Assembly: GCF_010894455.1 (NCBI RefSeq)
Contig: NZ_JAAIXY010000039.1
Coordinates: 1 to 46,468 of the forward strand
Direction of reading: 5' to 3'
DNA length: 46,468 nucleotides
Source: Myxococcus eversor
Lineage (GTDB): Bacteria > Myxococcota > Myxococcia > Myxococcales > Myxococcaceae
This document shows, in pieces, positions 24,118 through 31,640 of the stretch; position 1 is the stretch's first letter; each line of letters starts with the position of its first letter. Both the position numbers and the translations under genes were made by a program. Below the pieces are notes generated by a model. The model worked only from the letters and a program-made list of their open reading frames with translations, was not told the origin of the DNA and made no database searches.

Positions 24118-24275
24118 GCTGTTCCTTCCACGGACACGGCCGCGTCCCGTGCGGCGAACGGTGGACTCACGAGCAACGAACAGGCACGGACATCACCAGA
24201 CGCCGGAGCCGCGATGGGGCTCATGGTGCCCTCCGCGCCCGCACAGCCATGGCTCGAAGCAGGAAGCAGGCTCAT
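24114..24275 (-). CDS. Possible 53-residue coupled small protein
   Basis: An ATG overlapping the anti-sigma stop (ATGA, 24272-24275) opens a 53-codon frame. Its TGA overlaps the caspase ATG as a second ATGA (24114-24117), so it exactly fills the gap. The product is Ala/Ser/Pro-rich with two Cys and no clear membrane helix. Third-position G/C is about 65%, well below the neighbours, which argues against strong coding. It has no recognised family. It is a real candidate because of the double coupling, but may be chance. Confidence 0.35.
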   Translation of the reverse strand: MSLLPASSHGCAGAEGTMSPIAAPASGDVRACSLLVSPPFAARDAAVSVEGTA

Positions 24276-25132
24276 GGCTTCCCCGCGATGCGGACGCGAT
24301 GCTGCACGCGCACGACATCCTTGACCGACTCACCGCGCGCGGCGGCGAGCGCCTCGGATGCGCTGCTCGCGAACACGGCGGTCAGCTCCACCTCGCCCGT
24401 GTCGGGCAGCTTCGGCGTGAGGTCCAGCGCCGCCTCCGAGCCTGGAGGCGCCTTCACCTCGAACGGCCCTTCCACTCGCAATCCCTTGTCGGTGCGCACC
24501 GTCACCACGACATGTGTATAGGGCGCGCGGACTCCCGCGGCGAAGGCGAGCGCCGCACCCGCCGGACAGTCACCCTGTCCTCGAACCTCCCGAAGCTCCG
24601 CCTCCTCGGGGACGCAGAACAGCCGCATCACCGTGGCGGCACCCTGTCCCTCGCCACGCGTGCCCCACTCCGTCGTGTCGCTCGGCAGGCTCAGCCACAG
24701 CAACCCCGCCGCCGCCATCAAGCTGGCCACCCATGCGCCGCCCACATGTCCCAACGACGGCGCATTCCAGACCCCAAGCACCCACGCCCACACCCGTCGC
24801 CCCAGACTCCACGCACCGCCCAGGTCCTCCTTGTGCAACCGGTCCACGCGCGCGGCCTGTCCAGAGGACTCGCGAGACGCCTCCTCCTCCACGGCGGCGA
24901 GGACAGCGCTCAGTCCGCGCGACTCGAGCGACTCCAGCTCCCCCGGCGTGGGCTCGGTGATGGTGTCGCGGGCGAACATGCGGCGCAGGTTCATCACCCG
25001 CTCGTAGCGCGCGCCGCACCGGGCACAGCCTCGGGCATGACTCAGCACGCGGCTCCACTGGCGCGGAGGCAGGACACCCTCGTTGGCGAGGTGGACGAGC
25101 TGTCGGTCCACGTGTGGGGTGAACAAGGCCAT
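24272..25132 (-). CDS. Anti-sigma factor-like protein (HxxxCxxC, single TM)
   Basis: A protein of about 286 residues that fits an ECF anti-sigma factor. The N-terminal cytoplasmic part has the zinc-binding anti-sigma motif HARGCARC near residues 31-39. A hydrophobic segment (VASLMAAAGLLWLSL, about residues 135-150) should cross the inner membrane. The last ~135 residues would be periplasmic, with a beta-rich domain (THVVVTVRTDKGLRVEGPFEVK). It begins 17 nt after the sigma gene stop. The start is uncertain: a GTG at 25144 is possible and neither has a strong ribosome binding site. It probably holds the sigma factor inactive. Family resemblance beyond the zinc motif is weak. Confidence 0.7.
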   Translation of the reverse strand: MALFTPHVDRQLVHLANEGVLPPRQWSRVLSHARGCARCGARYERVMNLRRMFARDTITEPTPGELESLESRGLSAVLAAVEEEASRESSGQAARVDRLHKEDLGGAWSLGRRVWAWVLGVWNAPSLGHVGGAWVASLMAAAGLLWLSLPSDTTEWGTRGEGQGAATVMRLFCVPEEAELREVRGQGDCPAGAALAFAAGVRAPYTHVVVTVRTDKGLRVEGPFEVKAPPGSEAALDLTPKLPDTGEVELTAVFASSASEALAAARGESVKDVVRVQHRVRIAGKP

Positions 25133-25149
25133 GGGGAGACTCACTCGGG

Positions 25150-25836
25150 TCAGGGCACGAAGTGGGGGAAGAGCAGGGCCATCACCGCGGCCGTGGCGGC
25201 GGCGGAGGGCAGGGCATCGGGCGCGTCAGCGGTGAGCCAGCCCTCCTCGACGAGGAAGTCGGTCATCGCGCGGCGCAGCTTCGTCTCGCGCGTGCGCAGC
25301 TCCTGTCGGGACCACCCGAGCACCAGGCCCGCGCGCTCCTGGGACAGGCCCTGCACGAAGCGCAGGTCCGCGAGCCGACGCGTCGCCTCGTCGAGGCCGG
25401 AGAGAAAACGTTGCACCAGCTCGCGCGTCTCCGCCTCCAGCGCGCGGTCCTCGGGTGAGGGCGAGTTGCTCGCCAGCCGCTCCGCCGTCGGCGTGTCATC
25501 CAGCGCCACCGCCTCGCGAGCGATGCGCCCCGCCGCCCTCAACACATCCACCGCCGCCTGCCGCGCCAGCGCATTGAGCCAGAGGGAGTATGGCCGCACG
25601 CCGTCATACGTGTGCCGGGCCTGCTCGCGGAACGCGCGCACGAAGGTCTCCTGGTGCGCGGCCTCCAAATCCAACGGTCCCACGCGCGCCAGACCTCCAG
25701 GTCCTCGCGACACGTACGTGCGCGACAGGAACCGCGCCACATGTCCGGAGTACGCCCGGTACACGCGGGTCAGCGCTCCCGGCTCTCCCCGGCGAAAGGC
25801 CTCCAGCAACAGCGGGTCTTCCTTCAGCAGCGACAT
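25150..25836 (-). CDS. ECF-type RNA polymerase sigma factor
   Basis: A 228-residue extracytoplasmic-function sigma factor directing RNA polymerase to specific promoters. Region 2 is visible (VYRAYSGHVARFLSRTYV, LDLEAAHQETFVRAFREQ, LWLNALARQAAVDVLR). Region 4 contains the helix-turn-helix FVQGLSQERAGLVLGWSRQELRTRE with preceding TRRLADLR. The start has a strong AGAAGGAGG ribosome binding site. The C-terminal ~35 residues after region 4 are an extension ending in a hydrophobic AATAAVMALLFPHF stretch. It lies 13 nt after the RCC1 lipoprotein gene and directly precedes the anti-sigma gene. The promoter at 27152 fits autoregulation. Confidence 0.93.
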   Translation of the reverse strand: MSLLKEDPLLLEAFRRGEPGALTRVYRAYSGHVARFLSRTYVSRGPGGLARVGPLDLEAAHQETFVRAFREQARHTYDGVRPYSLWLNALARQAAVDVLRAAGRIAREAVALDDTPTAERLASNSPSPEDRALEAETRELVQRFLSGLDEATRRLADLRFVQGLSQERAGLVLGWSRQELRTRETKLRRAMTDFLVEEGWLTADAPDALPSAAATAAVMALLFPHFVP

Positions 25837-25849
25837 GCCGTCCTCCTTC

Positions 25850-27064
25850 TCAGGGGGCCCCAAGCCCCTGGACCACGGCCGGCGCCACGCGGTCCGACTG
25901 CGTCCCATCACCCAACTGGCCGGTGGCGTTGCCGCCCCAGCACCGCACCTGTCCGTCGCGCATCACCGCGCAGGTGCTCGTCACTCCGGCGGACAGGTCC
26001 ACGACTTCATTGCCCAGGGCCGTGACGTCCACGGGCGCCGCGCGGTGGATGCGCGTTCCATCGCCCAGTTGTCCGTCGCCATTGAGTCCCCAGCACCGCG
26101 CGCCTCCCTCCGGGCCCAGCGCGCAGGTGAACTCATTGCCCGCGCGCACCTGACGCATGGTCGACGGCAGCCCCACCGGTCGCACCGGCGTGGCGCTGTC
26201 CAACGCGGTGTCATCCCCCAGCGCGCCCGAGACGTTCCGCCCCCAGCACTCCAGGTCGCCCACGCCCACGCGCGCGCAGGTGTGGCCCAGGCCCGCCGTC
26301 AGCGCGCGCACCGGCCCGGACAGTCCTCTCACCCGCACCGCTCCCGGCTCGGGCGTCGGACTGGCGAGGCCATTGCCCAGCTCGCCATAGGCATTGGCCC
26401 CCCAGCACCACGCCTCGCCATCGGTGGTGGCGGCGCAGGTGTGGTTGGCACCCGCCGCGAGCACCGTGAGGTTCGCGGGAAGCCCCAGCACCGGCACGGG
26501 CCTGGGCGTCTTCCCCGTGAACTCCCCGCCGAGCTGGAAGAAGTCGTTCGCGCCCCAGCACATCACCTGTCCCCCCGCGTGCAGCGAACAGGAGTGCGCC
26601 AGACCCGACGTCACGGTCACCACGTTGGTGCCCGCGCCCGGCACGTCCACCGGCTCCAGCGAGGCCATCGTGTTGCCGTTGCCGAGCTGCCCCAGGGAGT
26701 TGTCCCCCCAGCACCGCACGGTGCCACCCTCCACCACCGCGCAGGTGTGCTGCCCTCCGGCGGCAATCGCGAGCACGCCCGAGCCCAGTCCCCGCACGTC
26801 CACCGCCGAGGCGCGAAGCGCGCGCGTCCCATCCCCCACCAGCCCGACTCCGCCCCAGCACCGCACGCCGCCCGTCTCCAGGAGCGCGCACGCGTGCTGA
26901 CTGCCCACCGACACCTTCCGGGCCAGGCCACGCTGCCCGCTGTCCGGGGCCGGGCACGAAGCGCCATCCTCGTCGCAGTCTTCGGCCGTGGTGCTCCGGA
27001 TGGGGTCCAGACACGCGCTGGTCGACGCGAGGAGCAGCACGAGGAGGCCGAAGCGTCGCTTCAT
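25850..27064 (-). CDS. RCC1-repeat lipoprotein
   Basis: A 404-residue lipoprotein. The lipobox is ASTSAC, Cys at residue 18. A short Asp/Glu/Cys-rich linker precedes six to seven RCC1-type propeller repeats of about 50 residues, each of the form GxxHTCAxxxGxxxCWGxNxxGQLGxGT (for example GGQHTCAVVEGG). The repeats carry paired Cys residues, which would be disulfides outside the cytoplasm. The likely role is a ligand-binding beta-propeller at the outer membrane. It is the first gene of the sigma operon, with the sigma gene 13 nt downstream, and could be the sensor or a regulon product. Confidence 0.9.
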   Translation of the reverse strand: MKRRFGLLVLLLASTSACLDPIRSTTAEDCDEDGASCPAPDSGQRGLARKVSVGSQHACALLETGGVRCWGGVGLVGDGTRALRASAVDVRGLGSGVLAIAAGGQHTCAVVEGGTVRCWGDNSLGQLGNGNTMASLEPVDVPGAGTNVVTVTSGLAHSCSLHAGGQVMCWGANDFFQLGGEFTGKTPRPVPVLGLPANLTVLAAGANHTCAATTDGEAWCWGANAYGELGNGLASPTPEPGAVRVRGLSGPVRALTAGLGHTCARVGVGDLECWGRNVSGALGDDTALDSATPVRPVGLPSTMRQVRAGNEFTCALGPEGGARCWGLNGDGQLGDGTRIHRAAPVDVTALGNEVVDLSAGVTSTCAVMRDGQVRCWGGNATGQLGDGTQSDRVAPAVVQGLGAP

Positions 27065-27151
27065 GGGACTCGGTTCTCGGGGAAAGAGACAAGCGGGCGC
27101 CGCGGAGGAAGTGGCTCCGCGATGCCCGCCCTGGCGTCTGGGTATTTCCGG

Positions 27152-27176
27152 GACGAATGTGCTGGGAAAACGTTAC
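27152..27176 (-). promoter_or_regulatory. Candidate ECF-sigma promoter before the RCC1/sigma operon
   Basis: On the minus strand GTAAC (27176-27172), 16 bp, then CGTC (27155-27152) match the ECF pattern GGAAC-N16/17-CGTC. The -35 overlaps the stop codon of the upstream DUF4397 gene. The start of the RCC1 gene is about 90 nt downstream. This would give autoregulation by the sigma factor. Confidence 0.55.
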
Positions 27177-28642
27177 GGGAGCGGATGCACGTTGATTGCG
27201 CTCCACGGCGAAGTGCTCGTGTCCACCAGCACCAGCCGGAAGCCCGCCTCGTTTTCTCCAGGCGTGGGAGCGAGCGCGCCCGCGGCCACCGCGAAGACGC
27301 CCCGACCCACGAAGGCGGACGTGTCCAATTGGAAGCGGGCCACCGGGGAGCGCTCGGAAGCCGCCGAGGCGGACACCCCCACCACCACCGCCGTGAGCGA
27401 GGGAATCGCCGCACCCTCCGCCGCCGAGGCGCGGCGATAGGGCACGTCATTGAAGGCCGCGTTCGTCGGGACGACGCCACCCTCCAGCGGGCCCACGTCC
27501 ACCATCGGCGCGTCGGGCGAGGCGTGCACCACGCGAAGCCGCAGGTTGTTCGCATCCGACGCGAAGCCCTCGGAGAACGCGAGCAGTTCGAACGTCGAGT
27601 CCGCCGGGTCGTCCCTGGACGGGCTGAGGAAGCCCCCGGCCAGCGCCAGGTAGCGCTCACCGGCCACCAGCGCGGGCGTGGCCCTGGAAGCGGCGGGTGC
27701 ACCCGACGGACGCGTGCCGCCAGCGGCGTTGGCGAAGAAGTCCAGCGTGTAGCTGCCCGGGGGCACCTGGATGGGAGTGGACAGCTCGCCGAAGGTGAGG
27801 TCATCCACCAGCTCCGTGGTGCCCACGAAGAGGTCCACCGAGGGCGCATCCGGCGAAGCGTGCAGCGCATAGACGACGGGATTCTGGCGAACCAGTCCGA
27901 CACCCGCGGCCAGCAGGCCGAAGCCCGCGGGAGCGCTCGGCTTCTGGGAGAGCTGTCCGGTGGCGATGACGAACACCTCCCCGCGCGAGGGCAGGGCGGG
28001 CACGGTGAAGGACGTCACCTTCGCGTTGGTGGCGGTGCGGATGCCCACCTGGAGCGACTGGCCGGAGGGCAGCTCCACGCCCGTGGCGCCCGTGTCCTGG
28101 AAGCGCTGCAGGCCGGTGATTTCCGAGGAGCCGTCATCCCCCACGTCGATGGAGACGGTGGGCGCGTCCGCGCCCGCGTGGACGATGCGCACCCGCGTCC
28201 TGCCATCGGCGGGAGGATTGAAGCCCTCGGTGAGCGGCAGCACGCGGAAGGCGCGCGTCGCGTCGCTGGAGGCCAGCAGCCCCGCGGCCACCGCGCTCAC
28301 GGTGTGGCCCGAGCCCAGCACGAGCGGGCCGGTGGAGTAGACGGGCGCGGAGGAGGCGAGCGCACCCGCCGCGCGCACCTGGACGTTGTACGTACCCGTG
28401 GGCACGGTGGCGTAGGCGGTGGCGTCGCCGTACTTCACGTTGGTGAAGAGGGGCGTGGACTGCCCTTCCGCGTAGATGTCCACGGCGGGGGCGTCCGAGG
28501 ACGCGTGGATGATGCGCAGCTTCGCCTGCGTGGACGGCGTCTGGTCGGGCGGCGTCTCGTCGTCTCCGCAGCCGGCGAGGGTGGACAGCGTGGCGGCGAG
28601 CGCCGCGGTGAGGCAGCGATGACTCCAAGGGCTCTTCGGCAT
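27173..28642 (-). CDS. DUF4397 repeat lipoprotein
   Basis: A 489-residue exported lipoprotein with lipobox STLAGC (GDDE follows). Four copies of the DUF4397 signature are visible: LRIIHASSDAPAVDIY, VRIVHAGADAPTVSID, VYALHASPDAPSVDLF and LRVVHASPDAPMVDV. They define four beta-sandwich-like units, a fold often seen in secreted or cell-surface proteins. The ATG at 28642 has CTGGAG 6 nt upstream. The gene is upstream of the RCC1/sigma operon on the same strand, 108 nt away, with the ECF promoter overlapping its stop. It diverges from the second S9 peptidase gene. No enzymatic motif is seen. Confidence 0.88.
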   Translation of the reverse strand: MPKSPWSHRCLTAALAATLSTLAGCGDDETPPDQTPSTQAKLRIIHASSDAPAVDIYAEGQSTPLFTNVKYGDATAYATVPTGTYNVQVRAAGALASSAPVYSTGPLVLGSGHTVSAVAAGLLASSDATRAFRVLPLTEGFNPPADGRTRVRIVHAGADAPTVSIDVGDDGSSEITGLQRFQDTGATGVELPSGQSLQVGIRTATNAKVTSFTVPALPSRGEVFVIATGQLSQKPSAPAGFGLLAAGVGLVRQNPVVYALHASPDAPSVDLFVGTTELVDDLTFGELSTPIQVPPGSYTLDFFANAAGGTRPSGAPAASRATPALVAGERYLALAGGFLSPSRDDPADSTFELLAFSEGFASDANNLRLRVVHASPDAPMVDVGPLEGGVVPTNAAFNDVPYRRASAAEGAAIPSLTAVVVGVSASAASERSPVARFQLDTSAFVGRGVFAVAAGALAPTPGENEAGFRLVLVDTSTSPWSAINVHPLP

Positions 28643-28853
28643 GTCGCACTCCAGGGGTGTGCGGCCGTCGCCCGAGGGAGCGCGACCGCGTTTTCGGGAG
28701 CCCCTTACGGAACGAGCCGTGAAACCTGGTTGGTCCCGCTGTCTGATTTGGCGCGGCGAAGGATTGTCCACCCTCGAGCAATCACCGGGCTCGGGGTGGA
28801 ATGACGCGGTGCGGGCAGGACAGCCGGAACGCTGCTGGTAGCGTGCGCGCACC

Positions 28854-30881
28854 ATGAACCCTGGACTGCTTCCTCTCGTCGTGTCCCTGCTCGCCGCGCA
28901 GGCCCCCGCGCCCGCTCCGGCGGCCCAGGCCCCCAAGCCCCAGGCCTCCGCCAGCAAGCCCTCGCAGGTGCCGGGAATCGCGCCGCTGCCCGGCCAGCCC
29001 AACCTGTGGGTGAGCAACGTGCCGCCGGTGCCGGACGCGTTCCGTCAGCGGATGGAGCAGTACCTGGAGGCCCGCTCCGCGTCGCTCGTGGACATCAGTG
29101 ATGACGGCAAGCAGTTGCTCATCACCACGCGCTTCGCCGACACGAATCAGCTCCACGTGGTGGAGATGCCCATGGGCGCGCGCACGCAGCTCACCTTCGC
29201 GAAGGAGCCCATCAACAGGGCGGCCTTCCAGCCCGGCGATTCGAACGTCATCTACTTCCTGCAGGACAAGGGCGGCGGGGAGTTCTTCCAGGTGTTCCGC
29301 CTGGACAGGCGCACGGGGCGCTCGGAGTTGCTGACGGATGGGAAGAGCCGGCACTCGTCGGTGAGCGTCTCTCCGGATGGCCGGTGGCTGACGTACGGCG
29401 GCACGGGGCGCAACGGCAAGGACACGGACGTGTACGTGGCGCCCACCGCGCAGCCGAAGCAGGCCCGTCGCGTCACGGAGCAGGAGGGCTCCTGGGAGCC
29501 GATGGCGTTCTCCAACGACGGCACGAAGCTGCTGGTGGCGCAGGCGCGCGCCATCGACGACGTGGACCTGTACGTGGTGGACGTGGCCTCCGGCGCGCGT
29601 CAGCGAATCACGCCCCAGGAGGGCAAGGGCGGAGTCACCTCCGTCGTCTTCGCGCACGACGGCAAGAGCGTGTACCTGGCGACGGACCGCTACAGCGACT
29701 TCGCGGAGCTGTACCAGGTGGCGCTGGACAAGGCGCCGCCCACCGCCGCGCCGGAGTCCCTGACGAAGTCGGTGAAGTGGAACGTGACGGGGCTGGCCCT
29801 GTCGCCGGATGGCCGCAAGCTGGCGGTCTCCTTCAACGAGGATGGCTTCACGAAGGTGTCGCTGCTGGACACGCGCACCAAGGCCCTGTCGCCGCTGGAC
29901 TCGCTGCCCAAGGGGGTGGCGTTCGGCATGGGCTTCCCGCTCAAGCGCTCCGACCTGCTGGCGCTGACGTTGGGGGATGCGAAGAGCCCCATGGACGTGT
30001 GGACGGTGGACTTGAAGTCGCGCAAGCCGACGCGGTGGACGCGCTCGGAGGTGGGCGGGCTGGACACGAATACCTTCGTGGAGCCGACGCTGGTGCGCTA
30101 CCCGTCCACGGATGGCGTCCAGGTGCCGGCGTTCCTCTACCTGCCCAAGGACGCGAAGGGGAAGGTGCCCGTCATCGTCAGCTTCCACGGCGGCCCGGAG
30201 GCGCAGAGCCTGCCCACGTTCAGCACCTTCGCGCAGTTCGCCACGGCGGAGCTGGGCATGGCGGTGCTGGTGCCCAACGTGCGCGGCTCGGATGGCTACG
30301 GCAAGGTGTACCGGGCCATGGATGACGGCGTGAAGCGCGAGCAGAGCCTCGCGGACATCGGCGCCACGCTGGACTTCATCGCCTCGCGCAAGGAGCTGGA
30401 TGCCTCGCGCGTGGGCGTCTCCGGCGGCTCGTACGGCGGCTACATGACGCTGGCCTCGGTGGCCTTCTATCCGGAGCGCTTCAAGGCCGCGGTGGACGTG
30501 GTGGGCATCTCCTCGCTGCCCAGCTTCCTGGAGAACACGCAGGCATACCGCCGCGACTTGCGGCGCGCGGAGTACGGCGACGAGCGAATCCCCGAGGTGC
30601 GCAAGGTGCAGGAGCGCATCTCTCCCTTGGGCTCGGTGTCGAGGATTCGCGCGGCGCTCTACGTGCAGCAGGGCGCCAATGACCCGCGCGTGCCGCAGTC
30701 GGAGGCGGAGCAGATTGTCCAGGCGGTGCGTCAGCGTGCGCCGGACGTCTGGTACATGCTGGCCACCGACGAGGGCCACGGCTTCCAGAAGAAGGCCAAC
30801 CGCGACTCCGCGCAGATGACAACGATGATGTTCTTCGAGAAGCACCTGGGCGCGCCCCGGAACCCCGAGGCCGCGAAGTAG
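28854..30881 (+). CDS. Secreted prolyl oligopeptidase family (S9) serine peptidase
   Basis: A 675-residue exported S9 peptidase. The signal peptide (MNPGLLPLVVSLLAAQA) is followed by a Pro/Ala-rich linker. The beta-propeller covers about residues 65-400 with SPDGR/SNDGT motifs. The hydrolase domain has nucleophile Ser526 in GGSYGGYM, Asp610 in QGANDPRVP and His642 in DEGHGFQKKAN. Length and catalytic triad are typical of the family. It differs from the first S9 peptidase in having a longer linker and a GGSYGG elbow. Oligopeptides in the periplasm or medium are the likely substrates, as expected for a predatory bacterium. It diverges from the DUF4397 gene. Confidence 0.94.
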   Translation: MNPGLLPLVVSLLAAQAPAPAPAAQAPKPQASASKPSQVPGIAPLPGQPNLWVSNVPPVPDAFRQRMEQYLEARSASLVDISDDGKQLLITTRFADTNQLHVVEMPMGARTQLTFAKEPINRAAFQPGDSNVIYFLQDKGGGEFFQVFRLDRRTGRSELLTDGKSRHSSVSVSPDGRWLTYGGTGRNGKDTDVYVAPTAQPKQARRVTEQEGSWEPMAFSNDGTKLLVAQARAIDDVDLYVVDVASGARQRITPQEGKGGVTSVVFAHDGKSVYLATDRYSDFAELYQVALDKAPPTAAPESLTKSVKWNVTGLALSPDGRKLAVSFNEDGFTKVSLLDTRTKALSPLDSLPKGVAFGMGFPLKRSDLLALTLGDAKSPMDVWTVDLKSRKPTRWTRSEVGGLDTNTFVEPTLVRYPSTDGVQVPAFLYLPKDAKGKVPVIVSFHGGPEAQSLPTFSTFAQFATAELGMAVLVPNVRGSDGYGKVYRAMDDGVKREQSLADIGATLDFIASRKELDASRVGVSGGSYGGYMTLASVAFYPERFKAAVDVVGISSLPSFLENTQAYRRDLRRAEYGDERIPEVRKVQERISPLGSVSRIRAALYVQQGANDPRVPQSEAEQIVQAVRQRAPDVWYMLATDEGHGFQKKANRDSAQMTTMMFFEKHLGAPRNPEAAK

Positions 30882-30902
30882 CCGCGAGCCGACACGCTGG
30901 TA

Positions 30903-30938
30903 CCCCTGGAGGAGGAGCGAGCAGGCCTCCTCCTGGGG
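30903..30938 (+). terminator. Hairpin terminator after the second S9 peptidase
   Basis: CCCCTGGAGGAGG (30903-30915) and CCTCCTCCTGGGG (30926-30938) pair over 12 of 13 positions with a T-T mismatch and a 10-nt loop, 21 nt after the stop. No T-run follows. Confidence 0.5.
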
Positions 30939-31031
30939 GGGGCGAGCGCGGGTGGGCGGGCCTCCCAGGTCCAACACAAATCCGCGGGGTTGCGACGCGA
31001 GGCATGACGTCGCGGTATGAGATGCGCAGAC

Positions 31032-31051
31032 TGACGTTCATGGGAATGTCA
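31032..31051. promoter_or_regulatory. Inverted repeat upstream of the small exported protein
   Basis: TGACGTTC (31032-31039) and GAATGTCA (31044-31051) pair with one G-T, loop 4 nt. They lie 23 nt ahead of the ATG at 31075. A second inverted repeat, GCGACG (30992-30997) with CGTCGC (31008-31013), is just upstream. They are candidate regulator sites. Confidence 0.3.
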
Positions 31052-31074
31052 ATCCAGGACGAGGAGCTTTCCCG

Positions 31075-31620
31075 ATGAAGCGCTTTCTGAGCCCGCTGCG
31101 GCGGGGTGTGCTGGCGGTGGCAATCGTATTGGGGGCGGGAGTCGCTGTCTCTGCGCCGAAGGACGACGCCATCAACCTGCGAATCGCCCGGCAGCAGTAC
31201 AACCTGGTGATGACCTCCGAGAACGTGACGGGCCAGGACTTCCAACTGGCGCGGACCGCCAACGGGCTGCGGGGGCAGACCTACCTGGGCGTCGTCGACG
31301 TGAAGTTCAAGGAGGGCGAGGTGAAGGGCTCGCTGGGCAGCGCCCTCGTCAACCTCAAGGTGAAGCGGGACGGCGACACGGTGGAGGCGGAGGGCGGCTT
31401 CGGTGGGCGTCCGGCGACCGTGAAGCTCAGCAAGGATGAGCTGAAAATCTACATCCGTGACTGCACGTACCGGCTGAAGGCGCGCGAGCCGGGCCGCTCC
31501 TACGCGGGCAAGCGCAGTTGCGACACGTCGCTGGTGCCCGAGTCGGAAATCTGGCTGCCGGACGAGTTCCTGGCCGCCAGCCCCGAGGAGAAGGTGGCCC
31601 TGCTGCTGCTGGCGCTGTGA
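31075..31620 (+). CDS. Small exported protein of unknown function
   Basis: A 181-residue protein with a cleavable signal peptide (LAVAIVLGAGVAVSA). The mature part is basic and beta-strand-like, with two Cys residues in the CTYRLKAREPG...RSC region. It is not a lipoprotein and lacks a family motif I can identify. GACGAGGAGCT precedes the ATG. It converges with the sensor kinase gene (20 bp apart). The inverted repeats upstream suggest its own regulated promoter. Confidence 0.78.
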   Translation: MKRFLSPLRRGVLAVAIVLGAGVAVSAPKDDAINLRIARQQYNLVMTSENVTGQDFQLARTANGLRGQTYLGVVDVKFKEGEVKGSLGSALVNLKVKRDGDTVEAEGGFGGRPATVKLSKDELKIYIRDCTYRLKAREPGRSYAGKRSCDTSLVPESEIWLPDEFLAASPEEKVALLLLAL

Positions 31621-31640
31621 GTCGAAGGGCGGCGGCGCTC

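Noticed and set aside
23957..28804. A 1615-codon plus-strand open frame across the sigma operon
   Set aside because: It is fully antisense to five genes with clear domains. The sequence is Arg/His/Gly-rich with no motifs. Long antisense frames are expected when third positions are mostly G or C.
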